DNA of 29,477 bases from positions 1 to 29,477 of the forward strand of contig JBGVKY010000011.1 of assembly GCA_045123995.1 (NCBI GenBank), written 5' to 3'. Of the stretch, positions 7,059 through 15,497 are shown piece by piece (within the stretch, counting starts at the first letter, position 1; each line of letters begins with the position of its first letter). The notes under the pieces are model-generated. The model made no database searches and had not been told where the DNA came from. It saw only the letters and a program-made list of their open reading frames with translations. Origin of the DNA: HGM11501 sp045123995 (GTDB lineage Bacteria > Bacillota > Clostridia > CAKSNL01 > HGM11501). Made by a program: the position numbers and the translations under genes.

Positions 7059-7088
7059 ATTATAATCAAATTATGATTATTTTGTCAA
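7059..7088 (-). promoter_or_regulatory. Promoter of the DeoR-type regulator
   Basis: On the minus strand TTGACA (7088-7083) and TATAAT (7064-7059) are separated by 18 bp, about 30 nt upstream of the start codon. The dyad at 7062-7080 lies inside it. Confidence 0.75.
7062..7080. promoter_or_regulatory. Putative DeoR-type operator
   Basis: ATAATCA and TGATTAT form a perfect 7-bp inverted repeat with a 5-bp spacer. It covers the -10 and spacer of the regulator promoter and lies just upstream of the divergent promoter. This is a good position for autoregulation and control of the 7149 operon. The region is AT-rich, so chance is possible. Confidence 0.5.
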
Positions 7089-7103
7089 TATAAAGAACAT
7101 ATA

Positions 7104-7132
7104 TTGAAAAAAATTTTTATTTCTGTTAATAT
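7104..7132 (+). promoter_or_regulatory. Possible promoter of the G1PDH/FAD-oxidoreductase operon
   Basis: TTGAAA (7104-7109) and TAATAT (7127-7132) are separated by 17 bp, about 16 nt before the start codon at 7149. The -10 is only a partial match, so this is tentative. Confidence 0.4.
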
Positions 7133-7148
7133 TATTTAGGGTGATTTT

Positions 7149-8462
7149 ATGAGTTTAGATATTTTTGCAAATATAAGTAAAAGAGAATGTCCTTGCAGAA
7201 AAGAGCATATTTTTACATCTAAAGTGATTAAAGGAGAGGGAGCAATAAAAAGTCTGCCCAATGTAGTGGAAAGCTTTGATGCAGAAAATATTTTTTTAGT
7301 AGCTGACAAAAATACCTATGAAGTGGCAGGAAGAGATGTAAAAAATATACTTTCAGAAAGCGGGAAAAAGGTTTCTGAATATATATTTAAAAGCGACGCC
7401 CTAGAGCCTGATGAGGCAAGTGTCGGCCTTGCCATTATGAACTTTGACCCCCAAAGCCAGATAATTATCGGCGTAGGCTCAGGAGTTATAAATGATATAA
7501 GTAAGATTGTTGCAACAGTATCCGGCAAGCCCTATGTAATTGTAGGAACTGCTCCGTCCATGGACGGCTATGCCTCCGCAACCTCATCCATGACAATGGA
7601 GGGACTTAAAATTTCTTTAAATAGCAAGTGCGCAGATGTGATTATAGGAGATACGGACATTTTATGTAAGGCTCCAACCAAAATGATGCTTTCGGGACTG
7701 GGAGATATGCTTGCCAAATATGTAAGTATTTGTGAATGGCGAATTTCAAATCTTATAACAGGAGAATATTACTGCGAGAGCATAGCTGATCTTGTAAGGA
7801 CTTCCTTAAAAAAATGCGTCGATAATGCCAAAGGACTTTTGAGTCGGGAGAAAAAAGCGGTGGAAGCAGTCTTTGAGGGTCTGGTTATCTGCGGAGCCGC
7901 CATGAAATTTGCAGGCCTTTCTCGCCCTGCTTCGGGAATTGAGCATTACTTATCCCATATATGGGATATGAGAAAGGCGGAGTTTGGAACTTTTGCGGAT
8001 TTCCACGGAATTCAATGTGCGGTAGGAACATTAATTTCTGTAAGGCTTTATGAAAAAATAAAAGGTATAACACCGGACTATGAAAAGGGAACTTCCTATG
8101 CCGAGGCCTTTGATTTTGGCACCTGGAGCGAAACCTTAAGAGAATTTTTGGGAAAGGGCGCAGAATCTATGATTGCCCTGGAGGAAAAAGAACAGAAATA
8201 TAATAAAAAATTACATAAGGAAAGGCTTAAAAAAATAATTGATAACTGGGATGAAATATTAAAAATCATAAAAGAGGAATTGCCGTCTTCAAAAGAATTA
8301 GAAAAGCTTTTTAAAAGCATAGGGATTCCTGAGACCTTAAAGGGAATTGGAATTGATGAAAAAATCCTTCCTATGACATTCAAGGCGACAAAGGATATAA
8401 GAGATAAGTATGTATTATCTCGTCTCTGCTGGGATCTGGGGATTTTAGATGAGATAATCTGA
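7149..8462 (+). CDS. sn-Glycerol-1-phosphate dehydrogenase-like (AraM/EgsA family)
   Basis: 437 aa. This is an iron-type alcohol dehydrogenase fold of the glycerol-1-phosphate dehydrogenase branch. The NAD(P)-binding motif GVGSGVINDISK is at ~108-119, followed by TAPSMDGYASATS (Asp ~139). Metal-ligand candidates are the histidines in SGIEHYLSHIWDM (~266, 270) and ADFHGIQ (~286). Known members reduce dihydroxyacetone phosphate to sn-glycerol-1-phosphate; AraM of Bacillus subtilis sits in an arabinose operon. Here it opens a DeoR-controlled operon of FAD oxidoreductases and a TIM-barrel isomerase, so it may act on another keto- or aldo-sugar phosphate. The ATG follows GGGTGA. The Cys-rich N-terminus (RECPCRKEH) is also typical of AraM-like proteins in carbohydrate loci. 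Confidence 0.88.
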   Translation: MSLDIFANISKRECPCRKEHIFTSKVIKGEGAIKSLPNVVESFDAENIFLVADKNTYEVAGRDVKNILSESGKKVSEYIFKSDALEPDEASVGLAIMNFDPQSQIIIGVGSGVINDISKIVATVSGKPYVIVGTAPSMDGYASATSSMTMEGLKISLNSKCADVIIGDTDILCKAPTKMMLSGLGDMLAKYVSICEWRISNLITGEYYCESIADLVRTSLKKCVDNAKGLLSREKKAVEAVFEGLVICGAAMKFAGLSRPASGIEHYLSHIWDMRKAEFGTFADFHGIQCAVGTLISVRLYEKIKGITPDYEKGTSYAEAFDFGTWSETLREFLGKGAESMIALEEKEQKYNKKLHKERLKKIIDNWDEILKIIKEELPSSKELEKLFKSIGIPETLKGIGIDEKILPMTFKATKDIRDKYVLSRLCWDLGILDEII

Positions 8463-8472
8463 GGTGGATATT

Positions 8473-9786
8473 ATGGTGGAAGTTAAATATGCAAAAAATA
8501 TAGAGGTTATAGAAAAAACCGAGGTTTTGGTTGCTGGCGGAGGTCCTGCAGGAATCTGTGCTGCGGTGGCAGCAGCAAGGCTTGGAGCAAAGGTTATTTT
8601 GATAGAACGTTACGGTGCCGTTGGAGGAAATTTAACCCTTGGCAACGTAAGCCCTATTTTGGGAAAGGTTTCCAAAGGAACAATGTATGATGAAGTTATA
8701 AATCTCCTTTCTGAAAAGCATGGAGATGAAGAAAAGGTGGAGACCAGAAATGGAAAGGAAATACATATAGATGCTGAAGAAGCAAAAGGAATCTTAATAA
8801 AATTCTTAAAGGATAATAATGTAAAGGTTATTCTTCAGTCTTCTTTGGCAGATGTAATAGTCGAGGATAAGGAAATTAAAGGAGTTATCGTGACAAGCCA
8901 GATGGGCATAAAGGCAATTTTGGCAAAGAGGGTTGTGGATGCAACAGGTGACGGCCTTTTAGCGTATCTTTCAGGCTGTGAATATAAAATGGGAAGAGAC
9001 GATGGATTAACTCAACCTGTAACATTGGAATTTACTATAAATAATGTGGACGAAAGCCGTGCTATTATGTGCTTTGGCGGAAGTGATCCCGTAACTCTCC
9101 CCGACGGAAGAAAATATTCCGACTTTTGCAAAGAATGTGAGGCAAAGGGAATTCTTCCTGAAAATGTTTCAATAGTACGCCTTCATAAAACCTTTTACAA
9201 GGGCGAGCGCAACGTAAACGCAACACAGATGAATGAAATTAACGGTCTTGCTTTTGATGACTTATATAAGGCAGAAATAAATTTACGCTCACAGATAGAC
9301 AAGGTAATTGAGTTTTTAAGAAAATATATTCCGGGATATGAAAACTGTATGCTTAAAACTACAGCCTCCACTTTGGGAGTTCGTGAAACCCGAAGAATTA
9401 TGGGGGATTATATAATAAACGACAGCGATGTGGAAAACGGAAATCATTATCCCGATGCAGTAGTTCACGATGCCTGGTTTTTAATTGACATACACAATCC
9501 CAAGGGTGGCGGTCAGGCAGAGGGACATTCCAAAATTGCAAAGCCCTATGATATAAGATATGGTGCGCTTTTGCCGAAAGGCATTGAAAATCTGATAACA
9601 GCTGGAAGATGTATATCGGGAACACACAGAGCCCATGCATCATATAGAGTGATGGCAATATGTATGGCAACGGGAGAAGCGGCAGGAGTTTGTGCAGCTC
9701 TAAGTATCAAAGAAGGTGTTTCTCCAAGAGAGCTTGGAGCAGAAAAAGTGAGAGAAACTTTGAGGGTAAAGGGTGTAGTATTTTAG
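8473..9786 (+). CDS. FAD-dependent oxidoreductase (FAD_oxidored type), short form
   Basis: 437 aa from the ATG at 8473, which has GAGGTGG 6 nt upstream; a GTG at 8464 lies inside that site. The dinucleotide-binding motif LVAGGGPAGICAAVAAARLG is near residue 20, followed by the acidic ribose-binding ERYGAVGGN. A second FAD contact, ATGDGLLAYLSGCEY, lies mid-protein, and C-terminal ITAGRCISGTHRAHASYRVMAICMATGEAAG is typical of this family. The enzyme should be cytoplasmic, oxidising or reducing a small carbohydrate-like substrate. It starts 10 nt after the G1PDH-like gene and so is in the same operon. It lacks the C-terminal beta-sandwich of the two paralogues downstream. Confidence 0.9.
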   Translation: MVEVKYAKNIEVIEKTEVLVAGGGPAGICAAVAAARLGAKVILIERYGAVGGNLTLGNVSPILGKVSKGTMYDEVINLLSEKHGDEEKVETRNGKEIHIDAEEAKGILIKFLKDNNVKVILQSSLADVIVEDKEIKGVIVTSQMGIKAILAKRVVDATGDGLLAYLSGCEYKMGRDDGLTQPVTLEFTINNVDESRAIMCFGGSDPVTLPDGRKYSDFCKECEAKGILPENVSIVRLHKTFYKGERNVNATQMNEINGLAFDDLYKAEINLRSQIDKVIEFLRKYIPGYENCMLKTTASTLGVRETRRIMGDYIINDSDVENGNHYPDAVVHDAWFLIDIHNPKGGGQAEGHSKIAKPYDIRYGALLPKGIENLITAGRCISGTHRAHASYRVMAICMATGEAAGVCAALSIKEGVSPRELGAEKVRETLRVKGVVF

Positions 9787-9888
9787 GTATGAAAAATACT
9801 GCCTTTTCAGGAAATGCGGGAATTTTAGACGATAATGTAGGAAGAAAAAACATTTTTCTCTTAAATTTTATTTATAAGGAGATTATTT

Positions 9889-11715
9889 ATGGCAAACACG
9901 ATTAATTTGAGAAATAAAAATCACAGCGTTGATTTATGCGTAATAGGCGGTGGTCTTGGTGGTATAATGACAGCAATTTCTGCAGCCCGCAACGGGGCAA
10001 AGGTCTTGCTCATGCAGGATAGGCCGGTTTTAGGCGGCAATGCATCCTCGGAAATACGCATGTGGGTATCAGGAGCAGGCAGCCGTGTAAGGCATCTGCA
10101 AGAAACCGGCATTGTAGAAGAAATATTACTTGAAAATATGTATCGTAATCCGGAAAGGAATTTTTCTATATGGGATTCAATACTTTATGAAAAAGTTAAA
10201 TTTGAAGAAAATATTGATCTTCTGCTTAACTGTGCTTGTTGTGATGCCAAAATGGACGGCAGCTTAATTAAGTCTGTCAAAGGATTTCAGCTTACGACTT
10301 ATACCTGGCATACGGTTGAAGCAAAGATTTTTGCTGACTGCTCCGGCGACAGTATTTTAGCCGACCTTACAGGAGCTTCTTATATGGTGGGAAGAGAAGC
10401 TAAGGAAACCTTCAGCGAAAGTATGGGGCTGGATAATGCTGATAAAAAAACCATGGGAATGTCCCTTATGATTCAGGCCCATGAAACAGACAGAAAGATA
10501 AACTATATTCCGCCTTCATGGGCTTATACCTTTAATACTGATGAAGATATGAAAAATAAACCCCACGACTGCATAGAGAAAATCAATACCAATTTCTACT
10601 GGATTGAGCTTGGGGGAGAGCAGGATTCCATTCACGATACCGAAGAAATAAGAGATGAACTTTTGAAAATTGCTTTTGGCGTATGGGATCATATAAAAAA
10701 CAAAGGAGACCACGGCGCAGATAACTGGGAACTTGACTGGATAGGCTTTTTGCCGGGAAAAAGAGAAAGCCGTCGTTATAAAGGAGACTATGTACTGACA
10801 CAAAATGATGTTATGGGAGCTAAAATATTTGAAGATACCGTGGCATACGGGGGCTGGCAAATAGACAATCATCTTCCCGGGGGATTCAATATGAGTGGTG
10901 AGGACGGAAAGCATCTGCAGAAGGTAAGACTCAAAGAGCCTTATGGTATTCCTTATAGGTGCCTTTATTCAAATAATATAGATAACCTCATGTTTGCAGG
11001 AAGAAATATAAGCGCATCTCATCTGGCTTTTGCTACCACAAGAGTCATGGCAACCTGCGGTGTTATTGGACAGGCAGTGGGAACAGGGGCGGCATTGGCT
11101 ATAGAAAAAAATGTTTTGCCAAGAGAAATCGGCGAAAATCATATAAAAGAGCTTCAGGAAAGACTGTTAGAGGACGACTGCTTCTTGCCGAAATTTAAAA
11201 GACAGATGCCGAAACTCACAAAAGAAGCAACTCTTTCTTCTGAGTACGGAGACGCATCGGTGCTTCAAAACGGAATTGACCGTAAAATTTGGGGCAATGA
11301 CAACGGCTATTGGGGAATTTGCAATAGGGCGATAACCTACACATTCCCGAAAGAAACCTATGTAGAAGGATTCAGAATAGTTGCAGACAGCGACCTTGAC
11401 CGCGAATATACCGAGGGAAATCCCGATGCACTTAATATTTCCACCACTTTATTTAAAAGAGCTGACTACAATCACACCTCCTTCGGTTTTCCCAAGTGCA
11501 TGCTTAAATCCTTTGATGTTGAAATATTGGATTCTGACGGAAACTGGAAAATTGTTTACACCGAAAAGAACAATCACCAGAGAATGATACGAGGAAAAAT
11601 AAAAGCAAAAACAAAAGCAGTCAGACTTATTCCAAAATCCACATATTTTTCTGAAACTTTATGGAATGACTACGGCAGTTCGCAGGTTCATATATTTGCA
11701 TTTGATATAAATTAA
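9889..11715 (+). CDS. FAD-dependent oxidoreductase with C-terminal beta-sandwich domain (paralogue 1)
   Basis: 608 aa. The N-terminal Rossmann motif is VIGGGLGGIMTAISAARNG (~17-35), followed by QDRPVLGGNASSEIRM, the pattern shared with the next gene. FADCSGDSILADLTGASY and the late FAD-binding stretch LMFAGRNISASHLAFATTRVMATCG complete the FAD fold, which ends near residue 430. The C-terminal ~170 residues (from TLSSEYGDASVLQNG) look like a discoidin/F5-8-type beta-sandwich with carbohydrate-binding potential. No signal peptide is visible. The ATG follows AAGGAGA, and the gene lies 102 bp after the short paralogue, a stretch in which I see only the ribosome binding site. The substrate is unknown; a glycoside or oligosaccharide is inferred from the domain and neighbours. 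Confidence 0.9.
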   Translation: MANTINLRNKNHSVDLCVIGGGLGGIMTAISAARNGAKVLLMQDRPVLGGNASSEIRMWVSGAGSRVRHLQETGIVEEILLENMYRNPERNFSIWDSILYEKVKFEENIDLLLNCACCDAKMDGSLIKSVKGFQLTTYTWHTVEAKIFADCSGDSILADLTGASYMVGREAKETFSESMGLDNADKKTMGMSLMIQAHETDRKINYIPPSWAYTFNTDEDMKNKPHDCIEKINTNFYWIELGGEQDSIHDTEEIRDELLKIAFGVWDHIKNKGDHGADNWELDWIGFLPGKRESRRYKGDYVLTQNDVMGAKIFEDTVAYGGWQIDNHLPGGFNMSGEDGKHLQKVRLKEPYGIPYRCLYSNNIDNLMFAGRNISASHLAFATTRVMATCGVIGQAVGTGAALAIEKNVLPREIGENHIKELQERLLEDDCFLPKFKRQMPKLTKEATLSSEYGDASVLQNGIDRKIWGNDNGYWGICNRAITYTFPKETYVEGFRIVADSDLDREYTEGNPDALNISTTLFKRADYNHTSFGFPKCMLKSFDVEILDSDGNWKIVYTEKNNHQRMIRGKIKAKTKAVRLIPKSTYFSETLWNDYGSSQVHIFAFDIN

Positions 11716-11745
11716 AGTTAAATTTATAATTAAAAGGAGTCTATA

Positions 11746-13593
11746 ATGAAAAGAGGCAAAATAAGACAAGAGACTTATGAATTTGCCGTAATAGGTGGGG
11801 GCATGTCGGGGCTTTGCGCTGCTCTGGCAGCTGCCCGTCACGGCGTAAAAACTGTTCTTGTTCACGCACGTCCCGTTTTAGGGGGAAATGCATCAAGCGA
11901 AATAAGAATGCATATATGCGGTGCCGATGAAAACGGCCACAAGCCGAATCTTGCCGAAGGCGGAATTTTGCACGAGATACTCTTAAAAAACAAGGCTCGA
12001 AATGACCATTTCAGCTATGCACTGTGGGACCTGACCTTGTATGAGATTGTTAAAGCAGAGCCTAATTTAACGGTATATTTTAATACTGTCATGACGGATT
12101 GCACTGTCTTTGAGGAAAAAATAGTTTCCGCACTATGCTATCAGGAAACTACGGAATATCATTTGGAGATAAAGGCAGATATGTTTGCAGACTGTACCGG
12201 AAATGCCACCTTGGGCTATTTTGCAGGAGCAAGCTACAGAGAAGGCAGCGAAAGCAAGGCGGAGTTTTTAGAGCCTCACGCTCCCGAAAAGGGAAATAAC
12301 GAAAGAATGGGAAACACCATTTTATTCAAGGCAGTAAAAAAAGACGGGCCTGTAAAATTTAATCCCCCTGCCTTTTATAAAAAGCTCACGGAGGAAAATC
12401 TTAAATACCGTCTTCACTCGGCATTTCACTCGGTTGATGCATCATCAGCCTCTGACCCCGAAGCCTTTAACCGTGCGGCAACTGGAAGCAGCTCTTCGGT
12501 TGACTACGGCTACTGGTGGCTTGAACTTATGGGCAGAAGCGACGATTTTATAGGTGAATATGAAGATATAAAGGACGAGCTTTTGGCCTATGTTTACGGC
12601 ATATGGGACCATCTTAAAAACGGCGGAGAGCATGGAGCAGAAAACTATGAGCTTGAATGGGTTGGAATGCTTCCCGGTATGAGAGAAAGCAGAAGACTTT
12701 TGGGAGACTATGTCCTTACGGAAAACGATATCTTGGAAAACCGCATTTTCCCCGACGCCGTGGCATACGGTGGCTGGCCCATGGATATGCACTGTCCCAA
12801 GGGACTTTTGGATTTTGACAAGCTTCCCAGCGAAATTTTCGCTTTCCCGGGGGCTTATACCATTCCCTGGCGGAGCTATTACTCCGAGAACATAAAAAAT
12901 CTTTTAATGGCTGGAAGAAATATAAGCACCACAAGAATGGCTCTTGGCAGTACAAGAGTTATGGGAACCTGTGCTCTTGGAGGACAGGCGGTGGGAACGG
13001 CAGTCAGCCTTATGAAAAAATATAATTGCCTGCCCCGTGGACTTTCTTCTCACATAAAGGAGCTTCAGCAGCTTATATTAAAGGACGACGGATTTATCCC
13101 GGGAGTTTATAACGAAGATGAAAAGGATTTAGCTCTTACATCGAAAGTTTCAGCATCATCTTTCAAAGAAGGATATGAACCATCTTCAGTAATAAATAAA
13201 GTGAGCCGTCCCACAAACGAGGGCGAAAATGCATGGCATTCGGATAAAATATCGGAAAATGGAGAATGGCTTAAATTTGAATTGAAGGAAAAAGCGAAGG
13301 TATCTATGATTCAGCTAACTTTTGATTCTGCCTTTTCATACCCTATAAAAATGACCTTATCCGATAAAAGAAGAAATCAGCAAAGAAAGGGAACTCCTCC
13401 CGAATTGGTGAAGGATTTTAAGATTGAACTGTTAAAGGACGGAAAAACTGTACTTAAAAAAGAAATCGTTGACAACAAGGTAAGAATGTGCAGAGTTAAT
13501 TTTGAACCTGAAGAATGTGACAGTATTAAAATTACATTCCAAAAAACAAACGGAGCCGGCGAGGTTCGTGTTTTTGAAGCAAGGATAAATTAA
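11746..13593 (+). CDS. FAD-dependent oxidoreductase with C-terminal discoidin-like domain (paralogue 2)
   Basis: 615 aa. It is colinear with the preceding gene: AVIGGGMSGLCAALAAARHG (~14-33), HARPVLGGNASSEIRMHICGA, ADCTGNATLGYFAGASYREG, LEWVGMLPGMRESRRLLGDY and LLMAGRNISTTRMALGSTRVMGTC. The C-terminal domain (~460-615) begins with a discoidin-like pattern (SASSFKEGYEPSSVINK...ENAWHSD...WLKFEL) and is better preserved than in paralogue 1. The start has AAAAGGAG 6 nt upstream, 30 bp after the previous stop. Tandem paralogues of unequal sequence suggest different substrates or a heteromeric enzyme; I cannot decide which. Confidence 0.9.
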   Translation: MKRGKIRQETYEFAVIGGGMSGLCAALAAARHGVKTVLVHARPVLGGNASSEIRMHICGADENGHKPNLAEGGILHEILLKNKARNDHFSYALWDLTLYEIVKAEPNLTVYFNTVMTDCTVFEEKIVSALCYQETTEYHLEIKADMFADCTGNATLGYFAGASYREGSESKAEFLEPHAPEKGNNERMGNTILFKAVKKDGPVKFNPPAFYKKLTEENLKYRLHSAFHSVDASSASDPEAFNRAATGSSSSVDYGYWWLELMGRSDDFIGEYEDIKDELLAYVYGIWDHLKNGGEHGAENYELEWVGMLPGMRESRRLLGDYVLTENDILENRIFPDAVAYGGWPMDMHCPKGLLDFDKLPSEIFAFPGAYTIPWRSYYSENIKNLLMAGRNISTTRMALGSTRVMGTCALGGQAVGTAVSLMKKYNCLPRGLSSHIKELQQLILKDDGFIPGVYNEDEKDLALTSKVSASSFKEGYEPSSVINKVSRPTNEGENAWHSDKISENGEWLKFELKEKAKVSMIQLTFDSAFSYPIKMTLSDKRRNQQRKGTPPELVKDFKIELLKDGKTVLKKEIVDNKVRMCRVNFEPEECDSIKITFQKTNGAGEVRVFEARIN

Positions 13594-13604
13594 GGAGGCA
13601 TTTT

Positions 13605-14510
13605 ATGAGGCTATCTACAACAACGGGAGGAATAAGTGAAAAGTTGGGCTATAAGGAAGCCGTAAGAATAATTGCCGAGGCAGGCTTTGACGCATACGAT
13701 ATGAATATGTCCAAAATACATCTTGACGACTCTCCCTTAAAGGGCGATGACTATATGACCTACATAAAGGAATTAAAGGCATATGCTGATGAAAAAGGAA
13801 TAAGCTGCAATCAGGCGCACGCACCCTTTCCCACAGCCTTAAACGGCAATGAAGAATATAATAAAATGACCTTTGATATGATAGTCAGAAGTATGGAGTG
13901 TGCCGCATATCTTGGGGCGGAAATTATAGTTGTTCATCCCATTAAGGAAATATCCTCCAGCGTACCTAAAGGCTTTTCAGAGACTCCTGTTGAAAGCCAG
14001 GAAAAGCTTTTTGCCATAAATATGGACTTTTACAGAAAGCTCATCCCTTACTGTGAAAGGTTTGGTATAAAGGTGGCTCTTGAAAATATGTGGTATCGTA
14101 ATCCTTACTGGCGCGATGCCATAATACCGGCAACCTGCGGTCTTTCGGAAGAGTTTAGAAAATACATTGATGAATTAAACTCTGAATGGCTTGTGGCCTG
14201 TCTTGATGTGGGGCATTGCCTGCTTTGTGGAGAAAAGCCTGAGATGGCCGTAAGGAATCTGGGTAATAAGCGTCTTTTTGCTCTGCACGTTCATGACGTC
14301 AGCGGACGGGAGGACTCGCACGTGCTGCCTTATCTTATGAATGTAAACTGGGATGAATTTCTAAAAGCCTTAAAGGACATAGGCTACACGGGAGATTTCA
14401 CCTTTGAAGCACATAACTTCTTAAAGAACTGTCCCGTTGATTTTATTGGGGAAGCCGTGAGCTATATGTGTAAGACAGGAAGATATATGGTAAATTTACT
14501 AAAAAAATAA
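13605..14510 (+). CDS. Sugar phosphate isomerase/epimerase-like TIM-barrel protein 1
   Basis: 301 aa, full length for the AP_endonuc_2/xylose-isomerase-like TIM-barrel family. Metal-binding strands are recognisable: IIVVHP (His ~103), VALENMW (Glu), CLDVGHCLL (Asp, His), LFALHVHDVSG (His) and C-terminal FTFEAHNF (Glu). Family members isomerise or epimerise ketoses, dehydrate inosose derivatives or cleave C-glycosides after oxidation. The gene is last in the operon, 11 bp after paralogue 2 with AAGGAGG, so it probably acts on a product of the FAD oxidoreductases. The exact substrate is unknown. Confidence 0.9.
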   Translation: MRLSTTTGGISEKLGYKEAVRIIAEAGFDAYDMNMSKIHLDDSPLKGDDYMTYIKELKAYADEKGISCNQAHAPFPTALNGNEEYNKMTFDMIVRSMECAAYLGAEIIVVHPIKEISSSVPKGFSETPVESQEKLFAINMDFYRKLIPYCERFGIKVALENMWYRNPYWRDAIIPATCGLSEEFRKYIDELNSEWLVACLDVGHCLLCGEKPEMAVRNLGNKRLFALHVHDVSGREDSHVLPYLMNVNWDEFLKALKDIGYTGDFTFEAHNFLKNCPVDFIGEAVSYMCKTGRYMVNLLKK

Positions 14511-14536
14511 AAGTCCATAGGACTTTTATTTTTTTG
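14506..14536. terminator. Bidirectional terminator between isomerase 1 and AraC-type regulator
   Basis: The stem AATAAAAGTCC / GGACTTTTATT (14506-14516 with 14520-14530) has a 3-nt loop. It is preceded by A residues and followed by a T-run to 14535. It overlaps the stop codon of the isomerase gene and also serves the convergent AraC-type gene. Confidence 0.88.
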
Positions 14537-15338
14537 TTTTTATATAGTTTTTGGGAGATGCCCCCGTTTCTTTTTTGAAAAAGCGACTGAAATAAAGGCT
14601 GTCGGAAAAGCCTAAAGATAAGGCAATTTCGGATATATTTAGATTTGTATCGGATAAAAGGTCAATGGCTTTATTTACGGTAATTTTTGCCATAAACTTG
14701 TGGGGTGTCGTTCCGGTAACTTTTTTAAATGTCCTTAAAAAGTGATATTCGCTTAAATTACACATTTTAGCATAGTCTGAATTACTCATGGAATTTATAT
14801 TTTCATTTTGCATATGAAAAAGGACTTTGTCCATAGGATTTTTTTTGGAGTAAATCTTTTTTGATATTTGTGTAAGCAGCATATATGTGGACGCAGATAA
14901 AAATGATTCCGTTGTAAAATCCTCTGAAGCTGTGGCTTTTCCCATATCCTCTATTGCGTTCTTAAAGGCATAAAAATCTCCTACGTTAAAAAAGCTGCCG
15001 GAAAGCTTAAGCCCTGAAAGAAGCTCATCTGCCCCCTTGCCCGTAAAGTGAATCCAGTAATAATCCGTATGTGACCCCTTTAGAAATTCATAGTGGTTTT
15101 TTTCTCCGGGCCGGATTAAAACCACGTGTCCGCTTTTAATATCAGTTAATTCACCGTCCACTAAAAAACGGCCTTCGCCCTTATCTATATATATTATCTG
15201 ATAGTCAAGCCGGCCGTTTTCACGGCAGATACAAATATCGCAGTCAATGTCCTTGGTATAACCGAAGTTATTTACCAAAAGATAGTCCTCGGATTTTTTA
15301 TCGGTGCTAAGATATCCCCGTCCGCTATAGTTAATCAT
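14526..15338 (-). CDS. AraC-family transcriptional regulator
   Basis: 270 aa. The N-terminal half is a cupin-like sugar-sensing domain with DYQIIYIDKGEGRF...SGHVVLIRPGEKNHY. The C-terminal ~100 residues are the two AraC helix-turn-helix motifs, with MCNLSEYHFLRTFKKVTGTTPHKF and the signature ISEIALSLGFSDSLYFSRFFKKETGASPKNYI. It is divergent from the GH35 beta-galactosidase and so is probably its activator. A 9-bp inverted repeat lies between the two genes. The ligand is likely a galactoside or other sugar; this is inferred. Confidence 0.93.
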   Translation of the reverse strand: MINYSGRGYLSTDKKSEDYLLVNNFGYTKDIDCDICICRENGRLDYQIIYIDKGEGRFLVDGELTDIKSGHVVLIRPGEKNHYEFLKGSHTDYYWIHFTGKGADELLSGLKLSGSFFNVGDFYAFKNAIEDMGKATASEDFTTESFLSASTYMLLTQISKKIYSKKNPMDKVLFHMQNENINSMSNSDYAKMCNLSEYHFLRTFKKVTGTTPHKFMAKITVNKAIDLLSDTNLNISEIALSLGFSDSLYFSRFFKKETGASPKNYIKTKK

Positions 15339-15364
15339 AAAATACCCCCTTAAGGCTTTAGTAA

Positions 15365-15394
15365 ATTATATAATAAAAATATTTCCCATGTCAA
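15365..15394 (-). promoter_or_regulatory. Promoter of the AraC-type regulator
   Basis: On the minus strand TTGACA (15394-15389) and TATAAT (15370-15365) are separated by 18 bp, about 25 nt before the start codon. Both hexamers match consensus. I see no equally convincing promoter for the divergent GH35 gene, as expected if that gene needs an activator. Confidence 0.8.
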
Positions 15395-15418
15395 ATAAAA
15401 AAAGCAATTTTGTCCATA

Positions 15419-15446
15419 TAAAAACCACTTTTATGTATGGTTTTTA
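15419..15446. promoter_or_regulatory. Inverted repeat between AraC-type and GH35 genes, possible operator
   Basis: TAAAAACCA (15419-15427) and TGGTTTTTA (15438-15446) form a perfect 9-bp inverted repeat with a 10-bp spacer. It sits just upstream of where the GH35 promoter should be and behind the regulator's -35 box, the expected place for an activator site. Confidence 0.5.
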
Positions 15447-15497
15447 CGGCTTATTTACACTACACTGTATTTGAAAATCCATATAGGAGGGTTTCTT

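Noticed and set aside
9660..9905. 81-aa plus-strand reading frame
   Set aside because: It is out of frame with the end of the FAD oxidoreductase, with biased composition and no ribosome binding site.
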